Shown: positions 1-10,015 of the stretch, piece after piece
Position numbering within the stretch: the stretch's first letter is position 1
Layout of the letters: each line of letters starts with the position of its first letter
Assembly: GCF_030209755.1 (NCBI RefSeq)
Contig: NZ_JARVRH010000019.1
Location: 1 to 64,000, forward strand
Source: Arthrobacter sp. efr-133-TYG-118
GTDB lineage: Bacteria > Actinomycetota > Actinomycetes > Actinomycetales > Micrococcaceae
Direction: 5' to 3'
Length of the DNA: 64,000 bases
Notes under the pieces: model-generated
The model's database searches: none
Told to the model about the DNA's origin: nothing
Seen by the model: only the letters and a program-made list of their open reading frames with translations
Program-made: the position numbers and the translations under genes

Positions 1-111
1 CAGCTGCTGCAGGCAGCCTAAACCCCCTGCGTTGCTACGACCAGTTGACTTTGCCTCGAAAAAGGGGTCACTATCTGCCAGCTCGCGCTGGGGTGTGAAG
101 CGTCTGGAGTG

Positions 112-1788
112 TCAGTCGCCCAGGTGCGTTGGGCCGAACATCTTCAGGAGGGTTTCAACCACGACGACGTTGGGGCCGTCCGCGGCGAAGCTTTCCTTGA
201 GCGCGTCCCCGACGTCGCCCGGGTCCACCCTGCGGGCCGGGACGCCGAAGGCCTCGGCGAGCTTGACGAAGTCCGGGCGGGCGAGCTCGGTGGCCGTGGC
301 CTTGCCGAAGGCGCCCACCATGTATTCGCGCAGGATGCCGTAGCCGCCGTCGTCCACGATTAGCCACGTGACCGGGACGTTGTGCTGCTTGGCGGTGGCG
401 AGCTCGGAGATCGAGTACATGGAGGAGCCATCGCCCGAAACTGCGAGCACGCGGCTGGGTTTGCCGACGGTTTCCAGCCCCACGGCACCGCCGATGGCCG
501 CCGGGAAGCCGTAGCCGAGGCCGCCGGCACCCTGGGCCGAGTGGAACTGGCCTTCTCGGGCGTCCCAGCAGCTCCATCCCCAGTACGCGGAGATCGTCAT
601 GTCCCAGAAGGTCTGCATGTCCGCCGGAACGGCTTCGCGGATGTCGGCCATGAACTTCAGTTCCTTGCCGAGGTCCTGCGCTTCAAGGCGGGCCCTGACC
701 TTGGCCAGGGACTCCTTGACGAGGTCCTCGGGGGTGGTACCGTGCCAGTCCGGGCCGGTTCCGCCGGGGTTGCGCACTGCAGACAGTGCCTCATCCAAGG
801 CGGAGTCGAGGGCGGCAAGGGCCTGTCCGGCGTCGGCGCGGATGCCCAGGCCGGGCCGGTTGGACTCGAGGACCCGGGGTTCGGCGTCGATCTGGATGAT
901 GCGCCCGCGCGGTTCGAAGGTGAAGTAGTTGGACGTCACCTCGCCCAGGGAGGAACCGATGACGATGAGCACGTCGGCGTCCTCGAGGACATCGGTCATG
1001 TGGCGGTCCTCGATCCAGGACTGCAGGGACAGCTCGTGGGTCCACGGGAATGCCCCGTTGCCGCCGGGAGTGCAGATCACCGGGGCACGGAGTTTCTCGG
1101 CGATCGACAGGAGCGATTTCTCGGCGCGGCCGCGGCGGGTGCCGCCGCCGGCGATGATCGCCGGACGTTCCGCCGTCGAGAGCCATTTGACGGCTTCGCG
1201 GATCAGCTCCACGCGCGGCGGGTTGTCGGCCACCTCGGCGAGGGCGTCCTCCACCGGCGGGACCATGATGGGGTCCAGGAGCACGTTCTGCGGAATTTCG
1301 ATCCACACCGGGCCCTGGGGCGAGGAAATTGCCTCGGTCCAGGCATCCTGGATGGCCGAGGGAATCCCGGACGCGTGCTGGATGAGGCGCTGGCTCTTGG
1401 TGACGTTCGCGGCCGAGGCCTTCTGGTCATCGAGCTGGTGCAGCATGCCCTTCCGGCGCGCCCCCAAACCCTCCAAGGGGATCTGGCTCGCCACGACCAC
1501 CATCGGCACGCCGGTGGCGTACGCTTCCTGCAGGCCGGCCAAGGACGTCAACGCGCCGGGACCGGTGGACAGGAACAGCACCCCGACCTCGCCCGTGGCA
1601 CGGGAATACCCGTCCGCTGCGAAAGCCGAGTTGTTCTCCACGCGGGAGGACACGAAGTGCAGATTGCCGCGGCCCATGGCGTCGAACAGGCCCAGGGCAT
1701 GCTGGCCCGGGATCCCGAACACGGTCTTCGCGCCGAGCGCCTCTAGGGTCTCGACGACGAGGTCCCCGCCGTTGCGCTGGTCCGTCAC
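112..1788 (-). CDS. ThDP-dependent decarboxylase/acetolactate synthase-like enzyme
   Basis: A 558-residue thiamine-diphosphate enzyme with the three-domain layout of the acetolactate synthase/benzoylformate decarboxylase family. The N-terminal PYR domain carries the activating glutamate (Glu51 in [18 protein letters not shown]) and the C-terminal PP domain has the [12 protein letters not shown] metal/ThDP motif near residue 452. The usual closing NN is DD here (IVDDGGYG). The GTG start overlaps the stop of the upstream ureohydrolase by 4 nt (GTGA), so the two are translationally coupled. Pairing with a ureohydrolase suggests a 2-ketoarginine decarboxylase (AruI-like) role in an arginine transamination route; this is inference from context and length. 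True acetolactate synthase is less likely because no small subunit or ilv genes are present. Confidence 0.85.
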   Translation of the reverse strand: MTDQRNGGDLVVETLEALGAKTVFGIPGQHALGLFDAMGRGNLHFVSSRVENNSAFAADGYSRATGEVGVLFLSTGPGALTSLAGLQEAYATGVPMVVVASQIPLEGLGARRKGMLHQLDDQKASAANVTKSQRLIQHASGIPSAIQDAWTEAISSPQGPVWIEIPQNVLLDPIMVPPVEDALAEVADNPPRVELIREAVKWLSTAERPAIIAGGGTRRGRAEKSLLSIAEKLRAPVICTPGGNGAFPWTHELSLQSWIEDRHMTDVLEDADVLIVIGSSLGEVTSNYFTFEPRGRIIQIDAEPRVLESNRPGLGIRADAGQALAALDSALDEALSAVRNPGGTGPDWHGTTPEDLVKESLAKVRARLEAQDLGKELKFMADIREAVPADMQTFWDMTISAYWGWSCWDAREGQFHSAQGAGGLGYGFPAAIGGAVGLETVGKPSRVLAVSGDGSSMYSISELATAKQHNVPVTWLIVDDGGYGILREYMVGAFGKATATELARPDFVKLAEAFGVPARRVDPGDVGDALKESFAADGPNVVVVETLLKMFGPTHLGD

Positions 1789-2849
1789 TTCGTGACCACC
1801 GCGGCGAAACCTGCCGGGCGCCGGGATTCCTGGCCAAGGGCCTGGGCAGCGTAGCCGTTCGGGGCGCCGTGGCGGTTGCCTTCGACGGCGTTGTCCGCCA
1901 TGAGGGTGACGAGTTCGTAGGCAACGTGGCTGGCCGCGACGCCGGTGATTTCAGCGTGGTCGTAGGCCGGGGCGACCTCGACAATGTCTGCGCCCACGAG
2001 GTTCATGCCTCGGAAGCCGCGGATGATTTCGAGGAGTTCGCGGCTGGTGATGCCGCCGGCTTCGGGCGTGCCGGTACCCGGGGCGTGGGCCGGATCCAGG
2101 ACGTCGATGTCCACGGAAATGTACAGCGGGCGGTTGCCGATGCGGTCCCGGATCTTGGCCACGGTTTCCAGGACGCCCTGGTAGTAGACGTCCGCCGAGG
2201 TGACGATGCCGAAGCCGAAGCGGTGGTCGTCGTCGAGGTCCTTCTTGCCGTAAAGAGGGCCGCGGGTACCGACGTGGCTGATGGCCTCGGTGTCCAGGAT
2301 GCCTTCTTCGACGGCACGGCGGAACGGGGTGCCGTGTGTGTACTCGGCACCGAAGTAGGTGTCCCAGGTGTCGAGGTGGGCGTCGAAGTGCAGCATGGCT
2401 ACGGGCTCGCCGGCGCGTTCGGCAGCGGCGCGGAGCAGCGGCAGGGCGATGGTGTGGTCGCCACCAAGCGTCACGAGCTTGCTTCCGTTTGCGGTCAGAT
2501 CCAGCGCGTTCTGCTGGATGGTCTCGATCGCCTCGTTGATGTTGAACGGGTTCACAGCCATGTCGCCGGCGTCGGCAACCTGAATGTTCTCAAAGGGGCT
2601 GACGTCCCAGGCCGGGTTGTACGGGCGCAGCAAACGGCTGGCTTCACGCACGTGGTTGGCCCCGAAACGGGCGCCGGGCCGGTAGGAAACTCCGGAGTCG
2701 AAGGGGACACCGACCACCGTGACATCGGCCTTGGACACCTGGTCAAGTCGGGGCAAGCGGGCGTAGGTGGCAGCACCGGCATAGCGCGGGATTCGGGCCG
2801 AATCAATAGGACCAAGGTTGCCGTTGGCCTCAATACGAAGCTCTTCCAA
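1785..2849 (-). CDS. speB: Ureohydrolase, agmatinase/guanidinobutyrase type
   Basis: A 354-residue arginase/agmatinase-family Mn enzyme that would release urea from a guanidino compound. The binuclear metal motifs are all present: GGDH (129-132), DAHLD (156-160) and DIDVLDP (247-253). The start chosen is TTG at 2849, because an AAAGGAG ribosome binding site lies 9 nt upstream; the longer ATG at 2909 lacks one and would add 20 atypical residues. It is first in an operon with the ThDP enzyme (4-nt overlap). A 22-bp motif upstream (2917-2938) is shared with the symporter/XRE promoter at 10.8 kb. The substrate (agmatine, 4-guanidinobutyrate or another guanidine) cannot be fixed from sequence; the ThDP partner favours guanidinobutyrate. 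Confidence 0.88.
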   Translation of the reverse strand: MEELRIEANGNLGPIDSARIPRYAGAATYARLPRLDQVSKADVTVVGVPFDSGVSYRPGARFGANHVREASRLLRPYNPAWDVSPFENIQVADAGDMAVNPFNINEAIETIQQNALDLTANGSKLVTLGGDHTIALPLLRAAAERAGEPVAMLHFDAHLDTWDTYFGAEYTHGTPFRRAVEEGILDTEAISHVGTRGPLYGKKDLDDDHRFGFGIVTSADVYYQGVLETVAKIRDRIGNRPLYISVDIDVLDPAHAPGTGTPEAGGITSRELLEIIRGFRGMNLVGADIVEVAPAYDHAEITGVAASHVAYELVTLMADNAVEGNRHGAPNGYAAQALGQESRRPAGFAAVVTK

Positions 2850-2916
2850 AATGCGCCACTCCTTTGTGAATAGGTGGATCGGACAGTGACTGTGACACCA
2901 ATCATACACTCAAAGT

Positions 2917-2938
2917 TGCCTTATATGCATCACTTGTT
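2917..2938 (-). promoter_or_regulatory. Putative operator shared with the SSS symporter/XRE promoter
   Basis: On the minus strand it begins AACAAGTG and ends AGGCA, 22 nt in total. 17 of 22 positions match the element at 10812-10833 in the XRE/symporter intergenic region. It lies about 70 nt upstream of the ureohydrolase start, a normal place for a regulator site. The assignment to the XRE-cupin regulator is inference. Confidence 0.5.
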
Positions 2939-2977
2939 TACGCCTACAAAAGGCGTGCGAGTCCGCATAACAAGACC

Positions 2978-3003
2978 GGGCCGGGCTCCCCAGCGCCCGG
3001 CCC
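2978..3003 (-). terminator. Hairpin terminator after the sialidase gene
   Basis: A perfect 9-bp stem (GGGCCGGGC / GCCCGGCCC) with an 8-nt loop starts about 28 nt past the sialidase stop. The bases that follow on the minus strand are only weakly T-rich. Confidence 0.5.
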
Positions 3004-3031
3004 AGCCTGTCACCTCATGCCCCCTCCCGGG

Positions 3032-5764
3032 CTATTTGCTCCCGGAGGGCGTCACCTGGAAGTCTCCGAATGACACTTGACGGCCTTGCGCATCCAGCAC
3101 AACGAGGCTGTCCATGCCGTTTTTCACGTCGTTGGGCAGCACGAAGGAAAGGGTGTTTTGCCGGGTCGGGAAGAACCAACCCAGACGGTAGCTGCGCTTG
3201 TTCAAGTAGACGTAGTACCACTGGCCGTACTCCACGTTGTGGACCGTCACGGTCTGTCCGGTGCGGTATTTGTCCGCGCCGAGTCCCAAGTCCAGCGGCG
3301 GATTCGTCCCGATCAGCTCCTGGGAAGCCAGGGAGGGGTCCCAGCTTGGCTTTGCAGGCTTGACCTTCAGCGCAACCCCCTGCCTGGCCAACTGAAGGGA
3401 CGCAATCTTTGCGCCGTTGTTCGCAGTGACCGGGATGGTCGTCGCCGGGAGCTGCTTGGCCGCGATGTCGGCGTCGCTCAGCGTGTAGGTGGAGGTGAGG
3501 TTGACCGACTCGCCCACGGCAAGGGTTGGCTTGGACAATCCAACGGCCGCAGCCGAAAGATCCGTCAACGCCACATTGCCGGTGTTGGTCACCGTGTAGT
3601 CGAAGGTCACCGTATCGCCGGGTCCGGCAAACCCATCCCCGTCAACGTCATTGAAGCTCGACACCACCGATCCGTTCACCTGGGGATTGCGGACCAGCAG
3701 GTCCACCTCGTCACCGGTGACGGTGTAGTTCTGGGTGGCAGACCCACTCCCCGTGACCTGCCAGACGGTGCTGGGAACGAAGAATCCCTGCGCCGCTTCG
3801 TCCGCCGTCACCGTGTGCTGCGGCGTGCCGCACAGGTAATTGCCCCACACGCCAAGGGCGCTGAACCGGCAGTTGCCCGAACCCGGCGGCAGGAACGGCT
3901 GGAAGTTGCCGGACTGCGGGACAACGGATTCCGTGATGTTGCCCGTGCTGTACACACGGAATTTGTAGGGCACGGTGCTGCCTGCGGCGTACGGGTGGGT
4001 TGCCAGGTCCCTGCCGGAGTCATTGCGGGCGCCGAAAATGTAGGCGCCCACCACGTTGCCGGCGAACCCACCCGTGACCGTCACAGACACCGGTGCGGTA
4101 ATCGATGACCCGCCGACGTTCAACCTGGCGGTCAGCGGTACGGCACCTGCTTTAGCGTACGACGGCGCCGTGACAGTCAGCTGCACAGTAGCCGTGGCGC
4201 CCGGAGCGAGGGAGGCGAGCTGCGCCGTCGTCGACGTCCAATCCTGCATGGCGTCGAGGCCGACGGTCGACGCGGGAAGCGGCGAACTGTCATTGTTGGT
4301 GACGGTCACGCTGAGCTGGGTGCTGCCACCGTTCGTGACGGTGGCTGCGCCGGGGACAACGACGGCGGCAACCGGGTTCAGCCAGGCCGTGTCGAATTTC
4401 CCGAAGGTGATGGTGTTGTTGTCGCCTTCGTACAGGATCCCGAAAGTACCGTCCGACAGTGCGCTCAAGGTGGAGTAGGACATGCTTCCGGGCTTAAAAA
4501 CGCGCGAAGAGCCCCACGTCTTGCCGTCGTCGGCCGAGTAGCGGATGGTGCCGTCCACCCGTGCGCCGCCGGCTGTTGGGGTGGGCGAGTTGGAGAACAG
4601 CAGCTTCTTGGCATCCGCCGATCCCGCAGCCGCGTCCGGATACATCCTCGTGATGGAGCCGTTGTTGCGCGGATCCGGGAGCTGCGTGTCGGCAACCGGC
4701 GTGCTGTAGGTGACACCGCCATCGGAGGAGTACGCCACTTTGCGGTAGTGCGGATTGGTGCCGGTGCTGTCCCTTGAGTTCAACATCACTCGGCCGTCGG
4801 AGAGTTCCACCGTCTTGTTCTCATCCATGCCTGTTCCGGTAGGCGTACCCATGCTCCACGTCTTGCCGTGGTCATCGGAGTAGACGCTGTAGGCCTGGAT
4901 CTGGCGGCTCCCGTCGGGCTGGACAATGGTTCCGGCAAACTGCTGGATGAGCCTTCCGGCGTGCGCTCCATACTTGAGCTGAGTGCCCTCGCCGGACGAA
5001 GCGAACATGCTGACCACGCCGCCAACATTGGGGACGCCGTTGATGGTGCTGCCATTTGGCTTGACGGTACTGGTGACCAGCGGACCCGCGAACCCGGCGT
5101 AGGCCGAACCCGCCGGGTAGCTGGACGGAACGGGCAGGGTGGGCTGATTGACCGGATCCGTGGACCATGTGAGTCCGCGGTCGGTGGAGACGGACACTTG
5201 CGAACTGATCACATTGGCGTCGGAATCGTCATTGCCGAGCACGCTGCCCGCGAATCCTTGATTCTTGGAGTAGACGTGGAAGTTGAACACCGTCCCGGTG
5301 ACTTTGTCGACGACGTAGCTCGGGTCGCTGAACCCGTATTTCTGTACGCCTGCTGAGCCCATCTGTCCCCGCGCGATGAAGGTGGGACTGCCCCACGTCT
5401 TTCCGCCGTCGGTGCTTCGCCGCTGGACGATGGAGTTGGCCGAGGGAGAATCGCCCCCGTCGGGACGGCCATCGTAGGAAGCCAGGAGGACGCCGTCGCC
5501 CAAATCCGCGAGCGCGACGATCCGGTAGTACTTGCCCAGCACGGGGTCGATGGCGTTGTCACCGTTGGACGCGAGGACCTGCTCGACGTAGTTTCCCGGC
5601 GGGCTGGAGGGAACGTTGGGACTCGGGAACGGATCCAACGCGGCATAGGCGGGCAAAACGGTTGACGTCACGAGAACTGCTGCGGCTGCCATGGAGACGG
5701 CCAGTCTTCCCTGAGTCCATCGCGGCCGCCTCCTGACCCTGTCACTGAGTAGCGGGTTATTCAT
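3032..5764 (-). CDS. Secreted exo-alpha-sialidase
   Basis: A 910-residue glycoside hydrolase of the sialidase (GH33) type. It starts with an Arg-rich, hydrophobic signal peptide that probably ends at AYA near residue 41. The catalytic propeller begins with YRIVALADLGDG (residue 80 on, the FRIP-like region). It holds several Asp-box repeats: STDGGKTW (117-124), STDRGLTW, SDDHGKTW, SSDGGVTY and SADDGKTW. After the propeller come an NEW3-like beta domain, a DUF11-like domain (FDYTVTNTGNVAL) and a C-terminal beta region. No LPxTG anchor is visible. It stands alone; no sialic acid lyase, kinase or transporter gene is in the window. It would release terminal sialic acids outside the cell. Confidence 0.88.
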   Translation of the reverse strand: MNNPLLSDRVRRRPRWTQGRLAVSMAAAAVLVTSTVLPAYAALDPFPSPNVPSSPPGNYVEQVLASNGDNAIDPVLGKYYRIVALADLGDGVLLASYDGRPDGGDSPSANSIVQRRSTDGGKTWGSPTFIARGQMGSAGVQKYGFSDPSYVVDKVTGTVFNFHVYSKNQGFAGSVLGNDDSDANVISSQVSVSTDRGLTWSTDPVNQPTLPVPSSYPAGSAYAGFAGPLVTSTVKPNGSTINGVPNVGGVVSMFASSGEGTQLKYGAHAGRLIQQFAGTIVQPDGSRQIQAYSVYSDDHGKTWSMGTPTGTGMDENKTVELSDGRVMLNSRDSTGTNPHYRKVAYSSDGGVTYSTPVADTQLPDPRNNGSITRMYPDAAAGSADAKKLLFSNSPTPTAGGARVDGTIRYSADDGKTWGSSRVFKPGSMSYSTLSALSDGTFGILYEGDNNTITFGKFDTAWLNPVAAVVVPGAATVTNGGSTQLSVTVTNNDSSPLPASTVGLDAMQDWTSTTAQLASLAPGATATVQLTVTAPSYAKAGAVPLTARLNVGGSSITAPVSVTVTGGFAGNVVGAYIFGARNDSGRDLATHPYAAGSTVPYKFRVYSTGNITESVVPQSGNFQPFLPPGSGNCRFSALGVWGNYLCGTPQHTVTADEAAQGFFVPSTVWQVTGSGSATQNYTVTGDEVDLLVRNPQVNGSVVSSFNDVDGDGFAGPGDTVTFDYTVTNTGNVALTDLSAAAVGLSKPTLAVGESVNLTSTYTLSDADIAAKQLPATTIPVTANNGAKIASLQLARQGVALKVKPAKPSWDPSLASQELIGTNPPLDLGLGADKYRTGQTVTVHNVEYGQWYYVYLNKRSYRLGWFFPTRQNTLSFVLPNDVKNGMDSLVVLDAQGRQVSFGDFQVTPSGSK

Positions 5765-5796
5765 GGGTAGCCCTTTCGTATTTGGTCACATCCAAC

Positions 5797-5810
5797 ATAG
5801 GACGTTCTAT
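5797..5810. promoter_or_regulatory. Palindromic putative operator upstream of sialidase
   Basis: ATAGGACGTTCTAT is a 14-bp near-perfect palindrome (12/14 symmetric, centre ACGT) 33 nt upstream of the sialidase start. This is typical in size and place for a GntR-type repressor site. No cognate regulator is adjacent. Confidence 0.35.
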
Positions 5811-5973
5811 ATGCTACGTGATGGTGCTCACATACCAAACGCCTTGAATATGTCTTATTGGGAAGTGACCCCCCTCACAGTCGGCGTAAAGATTCCATAA
5901 AGACGGGCATCCCCTCCCCTGCCCGCCCGTACGCTCCATCTGGAGCAGCTTCCAGGCTGCGCGAAAGGACCAT

Positions 5974-7962
5974 GTGACAACGCTGACCAGGCCGCCGGCC
6001 GAACCCTCCGACCGGCGCAAACCCGCGGGCGAACTCAAACAGGGGCAATTCAAACGCTGGTTGCTCGACGGAATGCCTGAGACGTCGGGGAAGCGCCAAG
6101 GTCCACACGGCAAACCGGACGGGGACCACACGCCCCAGGCCTGGTGGAAAGTCATGTGCCTCACGGGCGTCGACTACTTCTCCACCCTCGGCTACCAGCC
6201 CGCCATTGCGGCGCTCGCGGCCGGTATCGTTTCGCCGCTGGCCACGATCGTCCTAGTCGCTGTCACCTTGCTCGGCGCCCTGCCGGTCTACCGCCGGGTC
6301 GCCGCCGAAAGCGCTCGCGGCGAAGGCTCCATCGCGATGCTCGAGCGGCTCCTCCCCCGCTGGGGCGGCAAACTCTTCGTGCTCGCCCTGCTGGGATTCG
6401 CCGCCACGGACTTCATGATCACCATGACTCTCTCCGCCGCCGACGCGAGCGCCCACGCTATCGAAAACCCCTTTGCCCCGGAATGGCTCCACGGGCAGGA
6501 AATCACCATCACCCTGGCGCTCATCGCCGGGCTTGGGGTGGTGTTCCTCAGGGGATTCAAGGAGGCCATCAACGTCGCCGTCGTGCTGGTGGGCGTCTAT
6601 CTGGTGCTGAACGCCGTCGTCGTCGCGGTCGGCCTGGTGCACGTGGTGACCGAAGCACATGTGGTGACCGACTGGTGGGCCGCACTGAACCAGCAGCACG
6701 GAAACCCGTTGATCATGGTGGGCATCGCCCTCCTGGTCTTCCCGAAACTTGCCCTAGGCCTCTCAGGATTCGAGACCGGCGTCGCGGTCATGCCACAGAT
6801 CAAGGGCAGCCCCAGCGACACGGAAGAAAATCCCGCGGGACGCATCCGCGGCACCCACAAACTGCTCACGACGGCGGCCCTCATCATGAGTGCCTTCCTG
6901 GTGGCCTCGAGCTTCATCACGACATTCCTCATTCCGGCCGCTGAATTCCAGCCGGGAGGGAAAGCAGACGGACGAGCCCTCGCGTTCCTTGCGCACCAAT
7001 TCCTGGGCGACGGCTTCGGCACGGTCTATGACATCAGCACCATCGCCATCCTGTGGTTCGCCGGCGCCTCCGCCATGGCGGGCTTGCTGAACCTCGTGCC
7101 GCGATACTTGCCGCGCTTCGGCATGGCCCCGGCGTGGACCAAAGCCGTCCGCCCGCTGGTCCTCGTCTTCACCGCCGTTGGTTTCATCATCACGTTGGTC
7201 TTCGAGGCGAACGTCGAGGCCCAGGGCGGCGCCTACGCCACCGGCGTCCTGGTCCTCATGACCTCGGCCTCGATCGCCGTCACCCTGTCCGCGCGCCGGA
7301 AGAGGCAGAAGGGCAAGACCATCGCTTTCGGTGCGGTGGCAGTCGTCTTCGCTTACACCACTGTGGCCAACGTGGTTGAACGCCCGGACGGCATCAGGAT
7401 CGCGGGCCTTTTCATCCTCGGCATTGTCCTGGTGAGCTTCGCGTCGCGCGTACGCCGGTCCTTCGAACTGCGGGCTACGCACATCAAAATGGACCAGATG
7501 GCACTCGAGTTCACGGCCTCCAACGAGGAAGGCCCCATCCGGATCATCGCGCACGAGCCCAAGCGGCTGAGTGCCGACCGCTACCAGTTGAAGCTGCAGC
7601 ATGCCCAGCAAGCCAACCACTTGCCGGTAGACAGCCACGCGATCTTCATCGAGATCATCGTGGACGACAGCTCCGATTTCGAGCAGGAACTCCTTGTGGA
7701 AGGCAAGGTCCGGCACGGCTTCAAGATCCTGGAGATCCACAGCAACAACGTGCCCAACACGCTCGCCGCGGTGCTCCTCCACATCCGCGACGTCACGGGA
7801 CTCATGCCGCATATCTATTTCCGCTGGACCGAAGGCAACCCCATCGCCAACCTGAGCAAGTTCCTCTTCTTCGGCGAGGGCGAGATCGCCCCGGTAACCC
7901 GCGAAGTGCTCCGCGAAGCCGAACCGGACATCACGCGCAGGCCGTGGGTGCACGTGGGCTGA
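5974..7962 (+). CDS. APC-superfamily transporter with cytosolic C-terminal domain (KUP/KimA-like)
   Basis: A 662-residue membrane protein: a basic N-terminal tail, about 12 hydrophobic segments between residues 65 and 490, then a 160-residue soluble C-terminal domain. The conserved membrane start is [20 protein letters not shown]. The tail has a pattern ([27 protein letters not shown]) cut here only for description that recalls the cytosolic domain of KUP/KimA potassium transporters, so a K+ role is at least as likely as amino-acid transport. The GTG start (5974) sits inside an out-of-frame ATG-TGA and is preceded by AAAGGA. It is convergent with glnK. Substrate is unknown. Confidence 0.75.
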   Translation: MTTLTRPPAEPSDRRKPAGELKQGQFKRWLLDGMPETSGKRQGPHGKPDGDHTPQAWWKVMCLTGVDYFSTLGYQPAIAALAAGIVSPLATIVLVAVTLLGALPVYRRVAAESARGEGSIAMLERLLPRWGGKLFVLALLGFAATDFMITMTLSAADASAHAIENPFAPEWLHGQEITITLALIAGLGVVFLRGFKEAINVAVVLVGVYLVLNAVVVAVGLVHVVTEAHVVTDWWAALNQQHGNPLIMVGIALLVFPKLALGLSGFETGVAVMPQIKGSPSDTEENPAGRIRGTHKLLTTAALIMSAFLVASSFITTFLIPAAEFQPGGKADGRALAFLAHQFLGDGFGTVYDISTIAILWFAGASAMAGLLNLVPRYLPRFGMAPAWTKAVRPLVLVFTAVGFIITLVFEANVEAQGGAYATGVLVLMTSASIAVTLSARRKRQKGKTIAFGAVAVVFAYTTVANVVERPDGIRIAGLFILGIVLVSFASRVRRSFELRATHIKMDQMALEFTASNEEGPIRIIAHEPKRLSADRYQLKLQHAQQANHLPVDSHAIFIEIIVDDSSDFEQELLVEGKVRHGFKILEIHSNNVPNTLAAVLLHIRDVTGLMPHIYFRWTEGNPIANLSKFLFFGEGEIAPVTREVLREAEPDITRRPWVHVG

Positions 7963-7970
7963 ACATGGCA

Positions 7971-8046
7971 GTGTTGGTGCCGCTCCCCGCGGAGCGGCAC
8001 CAACACATTGGATCGGCACCAACACAGTGGATCGGCACCAACACAG
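7971..8046. repeat. Hairpin plus three 19-bp direct repeats between convergent genes
   Basis: A perfect 16-bp stem (7971-7986 pairs with 7991-8006, 4-nt loop) is followed by two further copies of GGCACCAACACA at a strict 19-bp period (starts 7996, 8015, 8034, separated by TTGGATC or GTGGATC). It fills the gap between the APC-like gene and glnK. The hairpin may act as a bidirectional terminator; the iterated arm suggests a REP-like element. Confidence 0.75.
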
Positions 8047-8052
8047 TCTTTT

Positions 8053-8394
8053 CTAGCTGATCGCGGAGGCCCCGCGCTCCCCTGTCCGGACTCGCACCGC
8101 CTGGGAAACGTCGATCGTCCAGATCTTGCCGTCCCCAAATTGGCCGGTACTGGCGCCGGAGATGATAGCGTCCACGATTCCGTCCGCCAGCTCGTCGGTG
8201 GCCAAGACCTCCACCCGGATCTTGGGAAGGAGATCGGAGTTGTATTCCGCGCCTCGATACACCTCTACGTGGCCCCGTTGTTGGCCATATCCGTTCGCTT
8301 GGCTCACGGTCATCCCGTTGACTCCAAAGCGTTCCAGGGCTTCCCGGACCTCGTCGATCCGCTCCGGCCTCACGATGGCCGTCACCAGCTTCAC
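8053..8394 (-). CDS. glnK: PII nitrogen regulatory protein
   Basis: A 113-residue PII protein with the full T-loop (YRGAEYNSDLLPKI) and the modifiable Tyr51, which in actinobacteria is adenylylated by GlnD. It would bind ATP/ADP and 2-oxoglutarate and gate the AmtB channel. It overlaps the amtB stop by 4 nt (ATGA), the standard amtB-glnK coupling. In many actinobacteria glnD follows; here the operon ends and a convergent transporter begins, so the uridylyl/adenylyl-transferase must be elsewhere. Confidence 0.95.
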   Translation of the reverse strand: MKLVTAIVRPERIDEVREALERFGVNGMTVSQANGYGQQRGHVEVYRGAEYNSDLLPKIRVEVLATDELADGIVDAIISGASTGQFGDGKIWTIDVSQAVRVRTGERGASAIS

Positions 8395-9806
8395 GTCGAC
8401 GCCTTGCTGCGCATCCGATCTGTTTTCCCGTTAGAGCTGGTTTCTGGTTCACCGCTGGAACTCGACGGGGTTTTGCCGTTCTGTGGTTCGCCGGGATTGA
8501 AGGACCCGCCAACCATGGCCAGCTCGTAGGCGGTTTCCGCGTGCTCAGTGATGTCGATGCCCGCCAGTTCTTCGTGCTCCTTGACGCGCATGCCCACTGT
8601 CTTGTGGATGGCCAGCCCGATGAGCGTCGTCATGATCGCCGTCCACGCTGTGACCACCAGGGCCGTTAATATTTGGGGCCAGAATTGGCTCAGGCCACCG
8701 CCGTAGAAAAGGCCGCCTTCAGTCTTTGCCGAGGGTACGGCGAAGAATCCGAGGGACAGGGTCCCCCACAGGCCGCCGACGAAGTGGACAGCAACAACGT
8801 CCAAGGAGTCGTCCAGGCCGATCTTGAACTTCAGCCCGATGGCCAGTGCGCAGACGGCACCCGCGATGACACCGATGACGATCGCGCCGATCGGATCCAC
8901 GAATCCACACGCCGGGGTGACTGCCACCAAGCCCGCGACGGCGCCGGATGCGGCACCGAGGGACGTCGCGTGGCCGTCGCGGAGCCTTTCGACAAGCAGC
9001 CAGCCGAGGAGCGCTGCGCTTGTGGCCAGGAGGGTGTTTGTCCAGGCGAGTGCGGCGATTCCATCAGCGGCCAGTTCCGAACCGGCGTTGAAGCCGAACC
9101 ACCCGAACCACAGCAGGCCCGCCCCGAGCATCACGAAGGGGAGGTTGTGCGGCCGGATGTTGGGGTCTTTCATGAATCCGAGCCGTTTGCCGAGCACTAC
9201 GGCGAGCATCAGCCCGGCCATGCCCGCGTTCATGTGGACGACGGTGCCACCGGCAAAGTCGAGGGCTGAGATCTTGCTGCCGATGATCCCGGTGGATCCG
9301 AAGAGGCCGCCACCCCAGACCCAGTGGGCAATGGGCGCGTAGACGATGGTGACCCAGAGGCCGGCAAACAGCAGCCACGGGCCAAACCTGACACGTTCGG
9401 CCACTGCGCCGCTGATCAGTGCGACCGTGATGATGGCGAAGGTGGCTTGGAATCCTATGAAGACCATGTCCGGCAACCCCGGGGCTTTCCCGCCGATGAC
9501 GCTGGCTAGCCCGCTGAGTCCGAAGTTCGCGAAGGGATCGCCGATGAAGCCGCCCAGGGTATCCGGGCCGAACGCGAGTCCGTAGCCCCACAGGGCCCAG
9601 ACCACCGCGACCACGCCAATGGCGCCAAAGCTCATCATCATGATGTTGAGGACGGACTTCATTCTGACAAGGCCGCCATAGAAGAACGCCAAACCCGGCG
9701 TCATGAGAAGGACGAGGGCGGAAGCTGCAAGCATCCAGGCTGTTGCGCCGGGATCGAGGGTCTGAGGGTTCACATCGAGCCCTACGCTGAAGAATACTGG
9801 GTTCAT
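8391..9806 (-). CDS. amtB: Ammonium transporter AmtB
   Basis: A 471-residue Amt/Rh channel with 11 or so membrane segments. Family landmarks are TPGLAFFYGGLVR near residue 36 and the signature DFAGGTVVHMNAGMAGL. Start chosen at ATG 9806, with AGGAAGG 8 nt upstream, rather than the upstream ATG at 9839. After the last helix comes a cytosolic tail that ends in a low-complexity Gly/Ser/Pro/Glu stretch (about 40 residues), longer than in enteric AmtB. It is coupled to glnK. Two GlnR-like boxes lie 135-225 nt upstream, suggesting induction under nitrogen limitation. Confidence 0.95.
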   Translation of the reverse strand: MNPVFFSVGLDVNPQTLDPGATAWMLAASALVLLMTPGLAFFYGGLVRMKSVLNIMMMSFGAIGVVAVVWALWGYGLAFGPDTLGGFIGDPFANFGLSGLASVIGGKAPGLPDMVFIGFQATFAIITVALISGAVAERVRFGPWLLFAGLWVTIVYAPIAHWVWGGGLFGSTGIIGSKISALDFAGGTVVHMNAGMAGLMLAVVLGKRLGFMKDPNIRPHNLPFVMLGAGLLWFGWFGFNAGSELAADGIAALAWTNTLLATSAALLGWLLVERLRDGHATSLGAASGAVAGLVAVTPACGFVDPIGAIVIGVIAGAVCALAIGLKFKIGLDDSLDVVAVHFVGGLWGTLSLGFFAVPSAKTEGGLFYGGGLSQFWPQILTALVVTAWTAIMTTLIGLAIHKTVGMRVKEHEELAGIDITEHAETAYELAMVGGSFNPGEPQNGKTPSSSSGEPETSSNGKTDRMRSKAST

Positions 9807-9940
9807 TTCGGGAGCCTTCCTGCATATACGGCGCTCCATGGCGCCCGCACGGCGAGACCATTTTTAAAACGAACAGGTCCTGGTACCCCACGGGATACCG
9901 ACCTTGACGAGTTGCCTTGACTCGAAGGTACAGTCGTCCT

Positions 9941-9978
9941 GTTTCAGCATTCGGCACGGATCATTTCATGCACGTAAC
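9941..9978 (-). promoter_or_regulatory. GlnR-like box 2 upstream of amtB
   Basis: On the minus strand it reads GTTAC-n6-GAAAT-n6-TGCCG-n6-GAAAC. Three of the four half-sites fit the actinobacterial GlnR pattern (gTnAC-n6-GaAAC repeated at 22 bp) in correct register. Confidence 0.55.
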
Positions 9979-10015
9979 ACCGCAGGCGCCGGGGTTAAAT
10001 CCAGAAGTCAGTCAT

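Noticed and set aside
5811-5973. Possible c-di-AMP (ydaO) riboswitch before the KUP-like gene
   Set aside because: Conserved aptamer blocks are not visible; only a small GCTCCATCTGGAGC hairpin.
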